DNA of 64,000 nucleotides from Henriciella mobilis (GCF_003576315.1 NZ_QWFZ01000015.1:48478-112477); one strand, 5' to 3'; numbered from the stretch's first letter, positions 16,649 through 24,700 are shown. Notes: generated by a model not told the origin, from the letters alone. Numbers and translations are program-made.

Positions 16649-17539
16649 TCAGCTTGCATGCGCATCCAGCTCTCGGCTGGCGAACAGGGTTTCGAGCGCC
16701 GGGTTCGGCAACCGCCGTTTCATGGTGATCGCGGCAAAGGTTTCCTGGATCGCGCTGAGCTTGCAGGCCTCGACAAGGCGCCCATTTGCAAGCTCGTCGG
16801 TCACGACAATTGGCGGCAGGATCGCAAGCCCGATATCCTCCCGCGTCAAAAGACGCATCATCGCCATATCGTCGACTTCCGCCGCCACGGTCGGTGACAG
16901 GGAGAGCTGTTCGAACATGACATCCACGCCATTGCGGAAGCCGCTATCGGCAGTTGGCAGGATGACCGGTTCGCTGGACAGGAGTTCGATCAGATCGCTG
17001 CGCCCGCCAATCCGCTCGGGCGTGCCGACCAGGCTGATATCCTGCTCTGCAATGATGCGTGATGACCATGGCGTTGCCGAATCGCGCAAGGGCACCTGAT
17101 TGACCAGAACCACGTCGAGCCGGTGCGCCTCCAGGGCTGCCAGGAGTTCGGCAATCGTGCCCGAACGGATTATCACCTCGATACCCGGATCCTGCACGGC
17201 CGGCCGGAGAAAACCGATCTGGAAGTTGCGCGAAAGCGTGGAAAGGGCCCCGACCCGCAGGATCTTCTTGCTGAGGCGTTCGGCATTGCGCAGCCGCCCG
17301 ATCATCTCGTCGCCGGTGGAGAAAATCGCCTCCGAGTGATCAAGCGCGATCTGTCCTGCTTCCGTCAGCGTCAGCGACCGGCCGCGGCGTTCGAAGAGGG
17401 CATGGCCAAGGCTTTCCTCAAGCTTCTTGATCTGGGTGGACAGGGCGGACTGGGACAGGTTCAGCGACTCCGCAGCGCGCGTCAGATGCCCCTCCTTCGC
17501 GACAATCCAGAAATAGCGCAGATGGTTGTAGTTCAGCAA
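16649..17539 (-). CDS. LysR-family regulator, NhaR-like
   Basis: A 296-residue LysR-type regulator. The N-terminus LNYNHLRYFWIVAKEG is closely similar to the NhaR subgroup, followed by the winged-helix segment AAESLNLSQSALSTQIKKLE and a periplasmic-binding-like effector domain from residue 75 or so. The likely start is TTG 17539, with GGAG 7 bases ahead; the frame is open further to 17593. It is divergent from dabB with a short shared intergenic region that contains a TATTGT/ACAATA inverted repeat. NhaR homologues respond to Na+ or pH, which fits a neighbourhood of DabAB and NhaA. Confidence 0.85.
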   Translation of the reverse strand: MLNYNHLRYFWIVAKEGHLTRAAESLNLSQSALSTQIKKLEESLGHALFERRGRSLTLTEAGQIALDHSEAIFSTGDEMIGRLRNAERLSKKILRVGALSTLSRNFQIGFLRPAVQDPGIEVIIRSGTIAELLAALEAHRLDVVLVNQVPLRDSATPWSSRIIAEQDISLVGTPERIGGRSDLIELLSSEPVILPTADSGFRNGVDVMFEQLSLSPTVAAEVDDMAMMRLLTREDIGLAILPPIVVTDELANGRLVEACKLSAIQETFAAITMKRRLPNPALETLFASRELDAHAS

Positions 17540-17573
17540 AACCGTTCTCCAAAACAGAACGAAAAGAGAGATA

Positions 17574-17595
17574 TATTGTATTATACTAAACAATA
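17574..17595. promoter_or_regulatory. Inverted repeat in the lysR-dabB intergenic region
   Basis: TATTGT (17574-17579) and ACAATA (17590-17595) form a perfect 6-bp inverted repeat with a 10-base AT-rich spacer. This is the position and shape expected of a LysR-type (T-N11-A-like) operator between divergent genes. The spacer also holds a TATACT-like -10 element. Confidence 0.5.
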
Positions 17596-17607
17596 GCGCT
17601 TTGCTAG
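17593..17607. promoter_or_regulatory. OxyR-type operator-like half match upstream of dabB
   Basis: ATAGCGCTTTGCTAG has arms ATAG and CTAG, 7 of 8 arm bases of the ATAG-N7-CTAT pattern. It lies 31-45 bases upstream of the dabB start and overlaps the neighbouring inverted repeat by three bases. It is weaker than the sites before nhaA and the carbonic anhydrase gene. Confidence 0.35.
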
Positions 17608-17637
17608 CGAGGGGCCATCAGATTTTGGAGACCCGGT

Positions 17638-19209
17638 ATGTCGCTCACGCTCATGTTGCTGCTCGCGCCCTCGGTCGCGCTCGCACTGCTCGCAATCGTT
17701 TCTTTCTTCCAGACCGCACCATACCCGCCCATCCGCAAGGCGATGCCGTTTGCCGCCGTCCTGATCGGTGCGGCTTCGGTCGGTTCGCTGGCGGTCTATG
17801 CCTGGACGGGCGCCGCAACCCTGCCGCTGAACATTGAGGGTTTCGACCTCATGTTCGTGCGTTTTGACCTGGTCAGCGCGGTTCTCGTTGCGCTGGTCGG
17901 CTTCGTGGGCGCTATCGTGCTGGCCTATAGCGGGGAATACCTCGAAGGCGAGGCAGGGCAGGGGCGCTTCATGTCATGGCTGATGCTGGCCATGGCGTCG
18001 GTCCTCATGCTGGTCATGTCGGGACATATGATCCAGGTTTTCGTCTTCTGGGTCACAACGAGCCTTTGCCTTCACCGGTTGTTGCTTTTCTATCCCGGCC
18101 GGCGGGGTGCGCAGAGGGCGGCCCGCAAGAAGTTCGTCTTCGCACGCGCAGGCGATGTCCTGCTGGCGGGCGCAGGCATTCTGCTCTGGATGCATTATGA
18201 CACCGGCAACATTGCCGAAATCAATGAAATGGCCCGCGCCGGTGGTGAGCCAGGCAGTCTCGCCACGACGATGGCAGCGCTGATGCTGGCCGGGGTCGCG
18301 ATCCTCAAATCGGCGCAATTCCCGTTCCATGGCTGGCTGACCGAGGTCATGGAAACGCCGACGCCCGTGTCTGCTCTGCTCCATGCGGGAATCATCAATG
18401 CCGGCGGCTTCCTTCTGATCCGCTTTGCCGACGTCATGCTGCTCGCGCCGGGTGTCCTCGCCCTGCTGGTTCTGGTCGGTGGCTTTACGGCGCTCTTTGG
18501 CGGCCTGGTCATGCTGACCCAGCCGGCCGTGAAGACATCGCTGGCCTGGTCGACGATCAGCCAGATGGGCTTCATGATCTTCCAGTGCGGCCTTGCGCTT
18601 TTCCCGCTGGCCCTGCTGCACATCGTCCTGCACTCGCTGTACAAGGCCCACGCGTTTCTGGGCTCCGGCGACGCGGTCAAGCAGGTCGCATCCATCCGCC
18701 GGCCCGGCCCGATTGCCCTTCCGGGGCTGCGGACGGTGGGCACGGCCTTCCTGACGGCCATCGCGATCTATGCCGCCACCACGCTGCTTGTGGGGCTTGA
18801 AGGCAAGTCGCCGCAGGCGATTGCGCTCGGCGCCATCCTTGTCTTCGGCGTGGCCTACATGCTGGCGCAAGGGCTGGCCGACAAGGCGCCGCGTCAGCTG
18901 GGACTCTACACGGCAGGCTACTCGGTGGCAGTCACGCTGGCCTACTTCGCCCTGCAGTCGGCGGCGGCTTATCTCGCCTATCCGACGCTTCCCGCCCCGC
19001 CGTCACCCGACGGACTGGAATGGGCGCTGATCGCACTGGCGCTGTTCAGTTTCGCGCTCGTGGCCTTCGCGCAGGCGACCTTCCCGCTCTGGGCGAGCCA
19101 TCCGGCTGTGCGCGGCCTGCGCGTCCACCTCACCAACGGTTTTTACATCAATGCTGTCTGGGACCGCATCCTCGGCGGCTGGCGCCATTCCGGCCGGCCG
19201 CAGGCCTGA
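17638..19209 (+). CDS. dabB: Inorganic carbon accumulation protein DabB
   Basis: A 523-residue NuoL/MrpA-type membrane protein. The antiporter-fold core is recognisable by KSAQFPFHGWLTEVMETP and TPVSALLHAGIINAGGF, including the conserved lysine and histidine of the proton path. In DAB systems DabB supplies the cation-coupled membrane half that energises the DabA enzyme, letting cells accumulate bicarbonate. The gene directly precedes dabA (28 bases apart) and is divergent from a NhaR-like regulator, the usual LysR-DabB-DabA arrangement. Its length and gene order exclude a complex I subunit, because no other nuo genes are present. Confidence 0.9.
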   Translation: MSLTLMLLLAPSVALALLAIVSFFQTAPYPPIRKAMPFAAVLIGAASVGSLAVYAWTGAATLPLNIEGFDLMFVRFDLVSAVLVALVGFVGAIVLAYSGEYLEGEAGQGRFMSWLMLAMASVLMLVMSGHMIQVFVFWVTTSLCLHRLLLFYPGRRGAQRAARKKFVFARAGDVLLAGAGILLWMHYDTGNIAEINEMARAGGEPGSLATTMAALMLAGVAILKSAQFPFHGWLTEVMETPTPVSALLHAGIINAGGFLLIRFADVMLLAPGVLALLVLVGGFTALFGGLVMLTQPAVKTSLAWSTISQMGFMIFQCGLALFPLALLHIVLHSLYKAHAFLGSGDAVKQVASIRRPGPIALPGLRTVGTAFLTAIAIYAATTLLVGLEGKSPQAIALGAILVFGVAYMLAQGLADKAPRQLGLYTAGYSVAVTLAYFALQSAAAYLAYPTLPAPPSPDGLEWALIALALFSFALVAFAQATFPLWASHPAVRGLRVHLTNGFYINAVWDRILGGWRHSGRPQA

Positions 19210-19237
19210 CAGACCTTAGCGAACAAGGATTGAAATC

Positions 19238-21646
19238 ATGAGCAAGACACCGTCAAAGCACCTCGCTGCCGTCAACACAGCGATCGATGAAGCCGCGCGC
19301 ACCATCCCGCCCATGTGGCCGCTCGAAGCGACCGTCGCCGTCAATCCCTTCCTCGGCTCGAGTGTGGCGTCGCTGGGCGCGACCCACGCCAGGTTCGCAT
19401 CCATGACAGGACAGTCCCTGTTCATGAAGGAGGCCTGGTTCCAGCAGAAACTCGATAGCGGCAAGATTGGCGATAGCGACCTTGCCAAGGCCATCAAGGC
19501 CTACGGCGCCGGTCCGGGGCTGACGCCGGAAAAGATCCGTCAGCGCCTCAGGGCGAAAGACGCAACCGGGGAAGGGCGCATTCCCACTGTGCTCGACCTC
19601 GCCGGTGAAGGCAGCGGAGTGGACCTGCGTGCTATCATGACCGACCGCGTCACCGCCTGGGCATCGAACTATTTCGATGAAGGTCAGGCGCTGTGGCAGG
19701 TGAACGGACGCGGCACTGTGTGGTCTTCATGGCGCGCCTTTGCGACCAATGACCTGACGCCGGAAGTCCTGGGGCTGAGCGATTTCTGCCAGTTCGCATC
19801 CAGCCTGCCAGATGATGCGGCCCACTTCGTGGCGTCCATGACGCAGGAGCTTGGCCTCAAGGACGCAGCGCTGCCTGCCTATCTGACACAGCTTCTTTTC
19901 GATCTCGGCGGCTGGTCACAACTAGGCCGCTACCGGCTGTGGAAAGCAGAGATGGCAGGCGAAACCAGTCCGGTCATGACCGAACTGCTCGCCATTGCGG
20001 TGGCGTGGGAAGTCTTCGCCTTCCGCGCACATGGCGAGGCAATCGCCCTCGACTGGAAGCGCGCCTGCCGCGAGCGGGAAAATTCGGGCAAGCTGCCACA
20101 GCACGCCCAGCTCCTGGAAATCCTGCAGTACGCGCTGGATCATGCCGAGCAACGGCGTCTGGAAGCGACGATGGCCGCGCCTCGGGACGCCGGACAGGTT
20201 GATCAGCGGCCGGCCATTCAGGCAGCTTTCTGTATCGATGTCCGCTCGGAAGTCTTCCGCCGCGCGCTGGAAGGCGCGTCCAGCTCGGTCGAAACCCTGG
20301 GCTTCGCCGGGTTTTTCGGTCTCGGCGTCAATCACAAGGCATTTGCTTCCGACACGGAAGAGCACCGCCTGCCGGTCCTGCTTAACCCGTCCCTGAACAC
20401 GGTCGAAACGGTTGAAAACAACGCCAAGGCAGATCGCGAGAAGCGTTTCCGGCTGCGGGCTGTCCGGGCCTGGGGGCGGTTCAAGCTGGCAGCGGTGTCG
20501 TCCTTTGCTTTCGTGGAGTCGGCTGGTCCGATCTATGTGCCGAAGCTGCTGCAAGGCGCGCTCGGCCTGAAGTCCGGCAAGTCGAAGCGGTCGCCCGTCC
20601 CGCGTATCGCGGAATCCATGCCGCTCGAGGCCAGGACAGACGCGGCAGAGACGATCCTGCGGGCGATGTCGCTGACGCGGAATTTTGCCCGGCTTGTTCT
20701 CCTGGTCGGACATGGCGCTGCGGTCACCAATAATCCGCATGCCAGTGCGCTCCAGTGCGGCGCCTGCGGTGGGTATGCGGGCGACGTCAATGCGCGCCTG
20801 CTTGCTGGCCTGCTGAATGAAACCGGCGTGCGCGCCGAGCTTGAAAAGCGCGGCATTGTCATTCCTGAAGACACCCATTTCGTCGGCGGTCTGCATGATA
20901 CGACCTCCGATCAGGTGTCGCTTCACGACGACACGCCATCGGCGGCGCATTCCAAGGACATTGAGGCGGCGAAAGAGCTGCTCGACCTCGCAGGTGAGCG
21001 AGCCCGGGCCGAGCGGGCACCGGCACTGCCGCGCGTGGCACGTCCGGGCAAGCTGAAGCGCCGCGGCAAGAGCTGGTCCCAGACGCGCCAGGAATGGGGC
21101 TTGGCCGGCTGCAGCGCTTTTATCGCAGCGCCCAGGTCGCGGACCGCAGGAAAGGACCTGTCAGGCCGCTCATTCCTGCACTCCTATGACTGGCGCGACG
21201 ATGACGGCTTCAAGGTGCTTGAGCTCATCCTGACTGCGCCCGTCGTGGTCGCGAGCTGGATCAATCTCCAGTATTATGGATCAACGGTGGCGCCAGAGGT
21301 TTTCGGGGCGGGCAACAAGCTGCTTCACAATGTCGTGGGCGGATTTGGCGTGCTCGAAGGCAATGGCGGCTCGCTGCGCAGCGGCCTGCCGCTCCAGTCC
21401 GTCAGCGATGGTATCGACTTCCGCCACGTCCCGGTTCGGCTTTCGGTCTGTATCGAGGCGCCGCGCGAAGCGATCACCGAGATCCTGAACCGGCATGAGA
21501 GCGTGCGCGCGCTGTTCGACAATCACTGGCTGCACCTGTTCGCGATGGATGATGCCGGCCATCTCGCCTGGCGCTATGCGGGTGACGGTCAATGGGAACA
21601 GGCCTTCGCGACGTCCCCAGCCGTGCATGACGAGGTCGCGGCATGA
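19238..21646 (+). CDS. dabA: Inorganic carbon accumulation protein DabA (DUF2309)
   Basis: An 802-residue DUF2309 protein, the zinc-dependent carbonic-anhydrase-like half of the DAB bicarbonate accumulator. The expected zinc and active-site residues are all present: C332 and D334 in AAFCIDVRSE, H492 in LLVGHGAAV and C507 in ALQCGACGGYAGD. The spacing H-C of 15 residues equals that described for the Halothiobacillus protein. AAG-start ATG 19238 follows an AAGGA ribosome site. The stop overlaps the cysD start (ATGA), coupling the two genes. Confidence 0.92.
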   Translation: MSKTPSKHLAAVNTAIDEAARTIPPMWPLEATVAVNPFLGSSVASLGATHARFASMTGQSLFMKEAWFQQKLDSGKIGDSDLAKAIKAYGAGPGLTPEKIRQRLRAKDATGEGRIPTVLDLAGEGSGVDLRAIMTDRVTAWASNYFDEGQALWQVNGRGTVWSSWRAFATNDLTPEVLGLSDFCQFASSLPDDAAHFVASMTQELGLKDAALPAYLTQLLFDLGGWSQLGRYRLWKAEMAGETSPVMTELLAIAVAWEVFAFRAHGEAIALDWKRACRERENSGKLPQHAQLLEILQYALDHAEQRRLEATMAAPRDAGQVDQRPAIQAAFCIDVRSEVFRRALEGASSSVETLGFAGFFGLGVNHKAFASDTEEHRLPVLLNPSLNTVETVENNAKADREKRFRLRAVRAWGRFKLAAVSSFAFVESAGPIYVPKLLQGALGLKSGKSKRSPVPRIAESMPLEARTDAAETILRAMSLTRNFARLVLLVGHGAAVTNNPHASALQCGACGGYAGDVNARLLAGLLNETGVRAELEKRGIVIPEDTHFVGGLHDTTSDQVSLHDDTPSAAHSKDIEAAKELLDLAGERARAERAPALPRVARPGKLKRRGKSWSQTRQEWGLAGCSAFIAAPRSRTAGKDLSGRSFLHSYDWRDDDGFKVLELILTAPVVVASWINLQYYGSTVAPEVFGAGNKLLHNVVGGFGVLEGNGGSLRSGLPLQSVSDGIDFRHVPVRLSVCIEAPREAITEILNRHESVRALFDNHWLHLFAMDDAGHLAWRYAGDGQWEQAFATSPAVHDEVAA

Positions 21647-22536
21647 CCGACCTGACGCATCTCGACCGGCTCGAGGCTGAAGCCATCCAGATATTGCGGG
21701 ATGGTGTTGCCCAGGCTGACCGTCCGGTCCTTCTCTTCTCCGGGGGCAAGGACTCCACGGTCCTCGCGCACCTGGCGCTTGAAGCGTTCCATCCCTCGCG
21801 TCCGCCCATGCCGCTTCTGCATGTGGACTCGACCTGGGAGTTTCGCGAAGTGGTCGAGTTCCGCAACCGCTTCGCGGCTGAGCACAGGTTTGAAATCGTC
21901 CTGCATCATAATGAGGAGGGGCGCAGGCAGGGGCTGAACCCGGTCGAACATGGCGCGCTCTACACCACGATCATGCGCACGGACGCGCTGAAGCAGGCCC
22001 TCGATGCCGGCAATTATGACGTCATCTTCGGCGGCGCCCGGCGCGATGAAGAAGCCAGCCGCGCCAAGGAGCGCATTGTGTCCGTCCGCAGTGCCGGCCA
22101 TGGCTGGGACCCGCGCCGGCAAAGACCAGAACTCTGGTCGCTCTACAACTGGCGCCGCTCGTCCGGTCAGACACTGAGGGTCTATCCGCTGTCGAACTGG
22201 ACCGAATTCGACCTGTGGGCCTACATCCTCAAGAAGAACATCCGGCTGTGTCCGCTTTATTTCGCAGACAAGCGCCCGGTCAGTCTTCGGCAGGGCCAGC
22301 GGATCGTGATCGACAATGAAGCGCGGGCTGAAGCGCTGGGCCTGACAATCGACGCGGAGGAACATGTCCGCTTCCGCTCCCTCGGCTGCTGGCCGGTGAC
22401 GGCGGCCCTTCCATCGACGGCGTCCGATCTTCGTTCCGTCGTCAAGGAAACGCTCACCAGCGCCAACTCGGAGCGCAATGGCCGGATTAGCGATGACGGC
22501 TCGTTGGAAAGCCAGAAACAGGCTGGCTATTTCTGA
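21643..22536 (+). CDS. cysD: CysD-like sulfate adenylyltransferase small subunit, orphan
   Basis: A 297-residue PP-loop ATP pyrophosphatase. The P-loop SGGKDS is at 33-38, followed by HVDSTWEFREV, FGGARRDEEASRAKERI and the CysD-type C-terminus ESQKQAGYF. In assimilatory sulfate activation CysD makes APS together with the GTPase CysN. No cysN, cysC or cysH is in the window. The gene overlaps dabA by 4 bases, so it is made with the carbon transporter. It may supply sulfate activation with a distant cysN, or it may have been recruited to a new task; I cannot decide between these. Confidence 0.85.
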   Translation: MTDLTHLDRLEAEAIQILRDGVAQADRPVLLFSGGKDSTVLAHLALEAFHPSRPPMPLLHVDSTWEFREVVEFRNRFAAEHRFEIVLHHNEEGRRQGLNPVEHGALYTTIMRTDALKQALDAGNYDVIFGGARRDEEASRAKERIVSVRSAGHGWDPRRQRPELWSLYNWRRSSGQTLRVYPLSNWTEFDLWAYILKKNIRLCPLYFADKRPVSLRQGQRIVIDNEARAEALGLTIDAEEHVRFRSLGCWPVTAALPSTASDLRSVVKETLTSANSERNGRISDDGSLESQKQAGYF

Positions 22537-22621
22537 TGGTGCTATCCGCCTTTGCCGCGCGGCGGGCTGCCCCTGAGGCCAAATTTCAAGGTCCGTGATA
22601 TCGGGCGGGGCAGTCTTCCCT

Positions 22622-22660
22622 GAAAAAAGAAAACCGCCTGGAAACAGTGTTCCAGGCGGT
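22622..22660 (-). terminator. Intrinsic terminator of the 45-residue gene
   Basis: Read on the minus strand, ACCGCCTGGAA pairs with TTCCAGGCGGT (22633-22643 with 22650-22660, 11 bp, 6-base loop) and is followed by a TTTTCTTTTTT tract. The T-run exists only in the minus direction, so this ends transcription coming from the small gene at 22752-22889 and not the dab operon. Confidence 0.75.
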
Positions 22661-22751
22661 GTCCAGATCAGGGATGTGCAGGGGTGGGGGAGGTAAGGGG
22701 CTGTCCCTGTCTGGAGAGTGTTCAGCACCCAAGAGCGCCGGAGAGAGAGGA

Positions 22752-22889
22752 TCAGGCGTTCAGAGGCGCTGCGTAGCGTTTTCGGCGTCTCATGCGCCAC
22801 TGACGCCGCAGGAATGCGGGCGTCACGCCTTCGATGAGCTGACGCGTGCGGTCAGCGCTGGGAGGATTTGAGCCGGGCAAGTTTTTCAT
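22752..22889 (-). CDS. Small basic protein, 45 residues
   Basis: A short gene with a strong ribosome site (AAGGAG, 7 bases before ATG 22889), an open frame of 45 codons ending in TGA at 22752, and an intrinsic terminator 92 bases downstream. The product is rich in arginine in its second half (PAFLRRQWRMRRRKRYA) and has no hydrophobic stretch, so it may bind nucleic acid or a membrane surface. It is divergent from the OxyR-like regulator gene, with the regulator's operator-like site and a TCGACCG/CGGTCGA inverted repeat in between. I do not recognise a family. The combination of start signals and terminator makes a real gene likely. Confidence 0.6.
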   Translation of the reverse strand: MKNLPGSNPPSADRTRQLIEGVTPAFLRRQWRMRRRKRYAAPLNA

Positions 22890-22903
22890 TTTTTTCTCCT
22901 TTA

Positions 22904-22925
22904 TCGACCGTTTCGTTGCGGTCGA
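22904..22925. promoter_or_regulatory. Inverted repeat upstream of the small basic protein gene
   Basis: TCGACCG (22904-22910) and CGGTCGA (22919-22925) form a perfect 7-bp inverted repeat with an 8-base spacer. It starts 15 bases upstream of the small-protein start codon. It could be an operator or a 5'-UTR hairpin. Confidence 0.4.
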
Positions 22926-22958
22926 CCTTGATTTGGATCAGAGACAGGAATAGTTCAA

Positions 22959-22995
22959 AACGAAAATATCTCTCCTCTCCATAGCCATGGATTAT
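22959..22995. promoter_or_regulatory. OxyR-type four-element site before the OxyR-like gene
   Basis: Elements AACG, CTCT, ATAG and TTAT are spaced by 7 bases each (ATAG at 22981-22984, TTAT at 22992-22995). That gives 12 of 16 matches to the OxyR tetramer pattern ATAG-N7-CTAT-N7-ATAG-N7-CTAT. The right half ends 5 bases before the start codon, where bound protein would block expression, a typical autorepression position. Confidence 0.4.
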
Positions 22996-23000
22996 GAAAC

Positions 23001-23927
23001 ATGAGACCGACGCTTCGACAGCTGCAATACCTGGTCGCCATCGCAGATACCGGGAAATTCGGTGACGCTGCCAAGCGTGTGAATGTCAGCCAGCCCAGCC
23101 TGTCTGCACAGATCGCGGAAATGGAAGCGCATCTCGGGACCGTGCTCATCGAGCGCGGCCGTCATGGCGCCTTCATGACGCCAACAGGGGAGGAAGCGGT
23201 TCGGCGCGCGCGGATGATCCTCAGGGATGTCGAAGACCTGAAGGCCGTCGTGCAGTCAGGCGGCGCATCGCTGGCCGGCCGGATTCGTCTCGGCGTGCTA
23301 CCGACGATCGGTCCTTACCTGCTTCCGGCGGCGACGCGGCATCTGCATGCCAAGTACCCCGATTTCCGTCTCAGCGTTCGCGAGGAGAGGACAATTGACC
23401 TCGAGGCGCATCTTCATGATGGCCGGCTCGATACCGTCATCTCCACCATCGAGGACCATTCCGACGCCGGTCACGCGCCGCTATTCGAGGAGAATTTGTG
23501 GGTGTGCGCGGCCCCGGATGACGAGCTGGCCCAGTCGGCCGGGGATGTGAAGCTGGCTGACCTGAAGGGCCGTTCCCTGCTGACGCTCGGCTATGGCCAC
23601 CGCTTCTACCACATCATCCAGTCTCTCGCCGAGGCTGCCGGGGCCCATGTGAGCAGCGAGTATCAGGGCACCAGTCTCGATGCGATCAGGCAGATGGCGG
23701 AAATGGGCGCCGGCGTTGCGGTCTTTCCGAGCCTCTATGCCCTCACTGAAGCTCGCAGGGACCCTGATCTTGTTGTGCGCAGGATCGACGATCCGATGGC
23801 GCGGCGCGAAATCTCGCTCATCTGGCGGCAAACATCGCCGCTGGCCGACCGGCTTGAGAAACTGGCCGAAGAGCTGCGCGCAGCAGCGGTTTCGGTCCTG
23901 GTCGGGCGGGCTGGAAGGGTTTCGTAA
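23001..23927 (+). CDS. OxyR-like LysR regulator lacking the redox cysteines
   Basis: A 308-residue LysR regulator whose DNA-binding domain (LRQLQYLVAIADTGKFGDAA, SQPSLSAQIAEMEAHLG) and effector domain (VLPTIGPYLLP, EYQGTSLDAIRQMAEMGAGV) are OxyR-like. Aligning GHRFYHIIQSLAEAAGA with the peroxide-sensing loop of E. coli OxyR puts R201 and A210 where the two redox cysteines C199 and C208 should be. The only cysteine visible is in WVCAAPDD. It therefore should not sense H2O2 through a disulfide. It is divergent from the 45-residue gene. OxyR-type operator-like sites lie before it and before neighbouring carbon/ion genes. Confidence 0.85.
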   Translation: MRPTLRQLQYLVAIADTGKFGDAAKRVNVSQPSLSAQIAEMEAHLGTVLIERGRHGAFMTPTGEEAVRRARMILRDVEDLKAVVQSGGASLAGRIRLGVLPTIGPYLLPAATRHLHAKYPDFRLSVREERTIDLEAHLHDGRLDTVISTIEDHSDAGHAPLFEENLWVCAAPDDELAQSAGDVKLADLKGRSLLTLGYGHRFYHIIQSLAEAAGAHVSSEYQGTSLDAIRQMAEMGAGVAVFPSLYALTEARRDPDLVVRRIDDPMARREISLIWRQTSPLADRLEKLAEELRAAAVSVLVGRAGRVS

Positions 23928-23942
23928 GTGCGCAGTTATTGC

Positions 23943-23957
23943 ATAGTCTAAAGCAAT
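23943..23957. promoter_or_regulatory. OxyR-type operator-like site before the 127-residue gene
   Basis: ATAGTCTAAAGCAAT matches 7 of 8 arm bases of ATAG-N7-CTAT and 8 of 10 fixed positions of the OxyR core. It resembles the MFS site (TAAAGC in the spacer). It is 76 bases upstream of the next start codon; a TTTGAA/TTCAAA inverted repeat (23973-23986) follows it. Confidence 0.35.
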
Positions 23958-24032
23958 CAGCTGAACTCGTTATTTGAATTTTCAAAATCTATAGCGGGCC
24001 ACAAATATGAGGCGACTTGAAAGGAGTTGCCC

Positions 24033-24416
24033 ATGTTCTCGCCACCCCGCCAGGCGCCCGTCCCGGCCAAGCCCATACGTCTTGCCTATCTGACCCATGG
24101 AAAGGCCGGGCAAAGGAAGGCCGCAAGAGCCCTGCCCAGATCACCGCGCTCACCCGACGAATTCTGGTTGCTGGCGCGCTGGGACAGGTCTCCCCGCTCT
24201 CTCTTTTTTCACACGGAATCGCTGATCAGCTGGGCGCCGATTGAAATACTGGGTTTGCCCCAGCCGGTAGAGGATGAGACCGGCGAGCGCTGGATGCTCT
24301 GCAGGTTCCGCTATTTCGGGCCGTACGCCGATCGCAACCAGCTCGTTGACAGTGCACGCAGAGGACTCGAGCGGATGACCCGCTGGAAAGAGGTCTCCGA
24401 ACTGGCGTCTGACTGA
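24033..24416 (+). CDS. Small hypothetical protein (127 residues)
   Basis: I do not recognise this protein. ATG 24033 has AAGGAG 6 bases ahead. The N-terminal 45 residues are basic and proline-rich (RQAPVPAKPIR, KAARALPRSPRSP). Residues 45-127 look like a compact alpha/beta domain with DEFWLLARWDRSPRSLFFHTES, cited as residues 42-63, then ISWAPIEILGLPQPVED and WMLCRFRYFGPYADR. There is no signal peptide or membrane segment. It lies between the OxyR-like regulator and nhaA on the same strand, with its own operator-like site upstream. Confidence 0.55.
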   Translation: MFSPPRQAPVPAKPIRLAYLTHGKAGQRKAARALPRSPRSPDEFWLLARWDRSPRSLFFHTESLISWAPIEILGLPQPVEDETGERWMLCRFRYFGPYADRNQLVDSARRGLERMTRWKEVSELASD

Positions 24417-24553
24417 TCGCCGCCGTCCGATTTCTGCCGCGGGATTTGTTCCCCCTGATCCTGGCCGGACGAGGGCGTTCATAAAGCAATGTGCCGCCAA
24501 GAGCGCCTGTCGGCGGGCCGTCAATACCTTCCTTCGCAGCTGCGGCATGAAAC

Positions 24554-24590
24554 ATAGTTTAATCCTATTGTTTCCTTAGAAAGTGAAGAT
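24554..24590. promoter_or_regulatory. OxyR-type four-element site upstream of nhaA
   Basis: ATAGTTTAATCCTAT (24554-24568) has exact ATAG and CTAT arms and 9 of 10 core positions. After a further 7 bases comes TTAG, and 7 later AGAT, giving 13 of 16 matches to the four-element OxyR pattern. It lies about 30 bases before the possible leader frame and 155 before nhaA. Confidence 0.55.
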
Positions 24591-24598
24591 TGGATCAG

Positions 24599-24700
24599 AT
24601 GAACCAGGACATCCAAGTCTCCGTGGCAGCGTCAAGGGAGCGCACCGTTCCGCTCGGGTCTTGTGATCTCGATCTGGGGCTCCCGTCCGACACATCCTGA
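24599..24700 (+). CDS. Possible leader ORF before nhaA (33 codons)
   Basis: An ATG at 24599 opens a 33-codon frame (MNQDIQVSVAASRERTVPLG, then 13 more residues) whose TGA lies 22 bases before the nhaA start. The ribosome site is weak (GGA 7 bases ahead). It could be a leader peptide or a chance frame; nothing in the sequence decides. Confidence 0.25.
   Translation: MNQDIQVSVAASRERTVPLGSCDLDLGLPSDTS

Noticed and set aside
17638..19209. Reading dabB as NuoL of complex I or as a Mrp subunit
   Set aside because: No other nuo or mrp genes are present and the DUF2309 gene directly follows, the defining DabB-DabA pair.
22622..22660. Terminator for the dab-cysD operon
   Set aside because: The T-run exists only when the hairpin is read on the minus strand.
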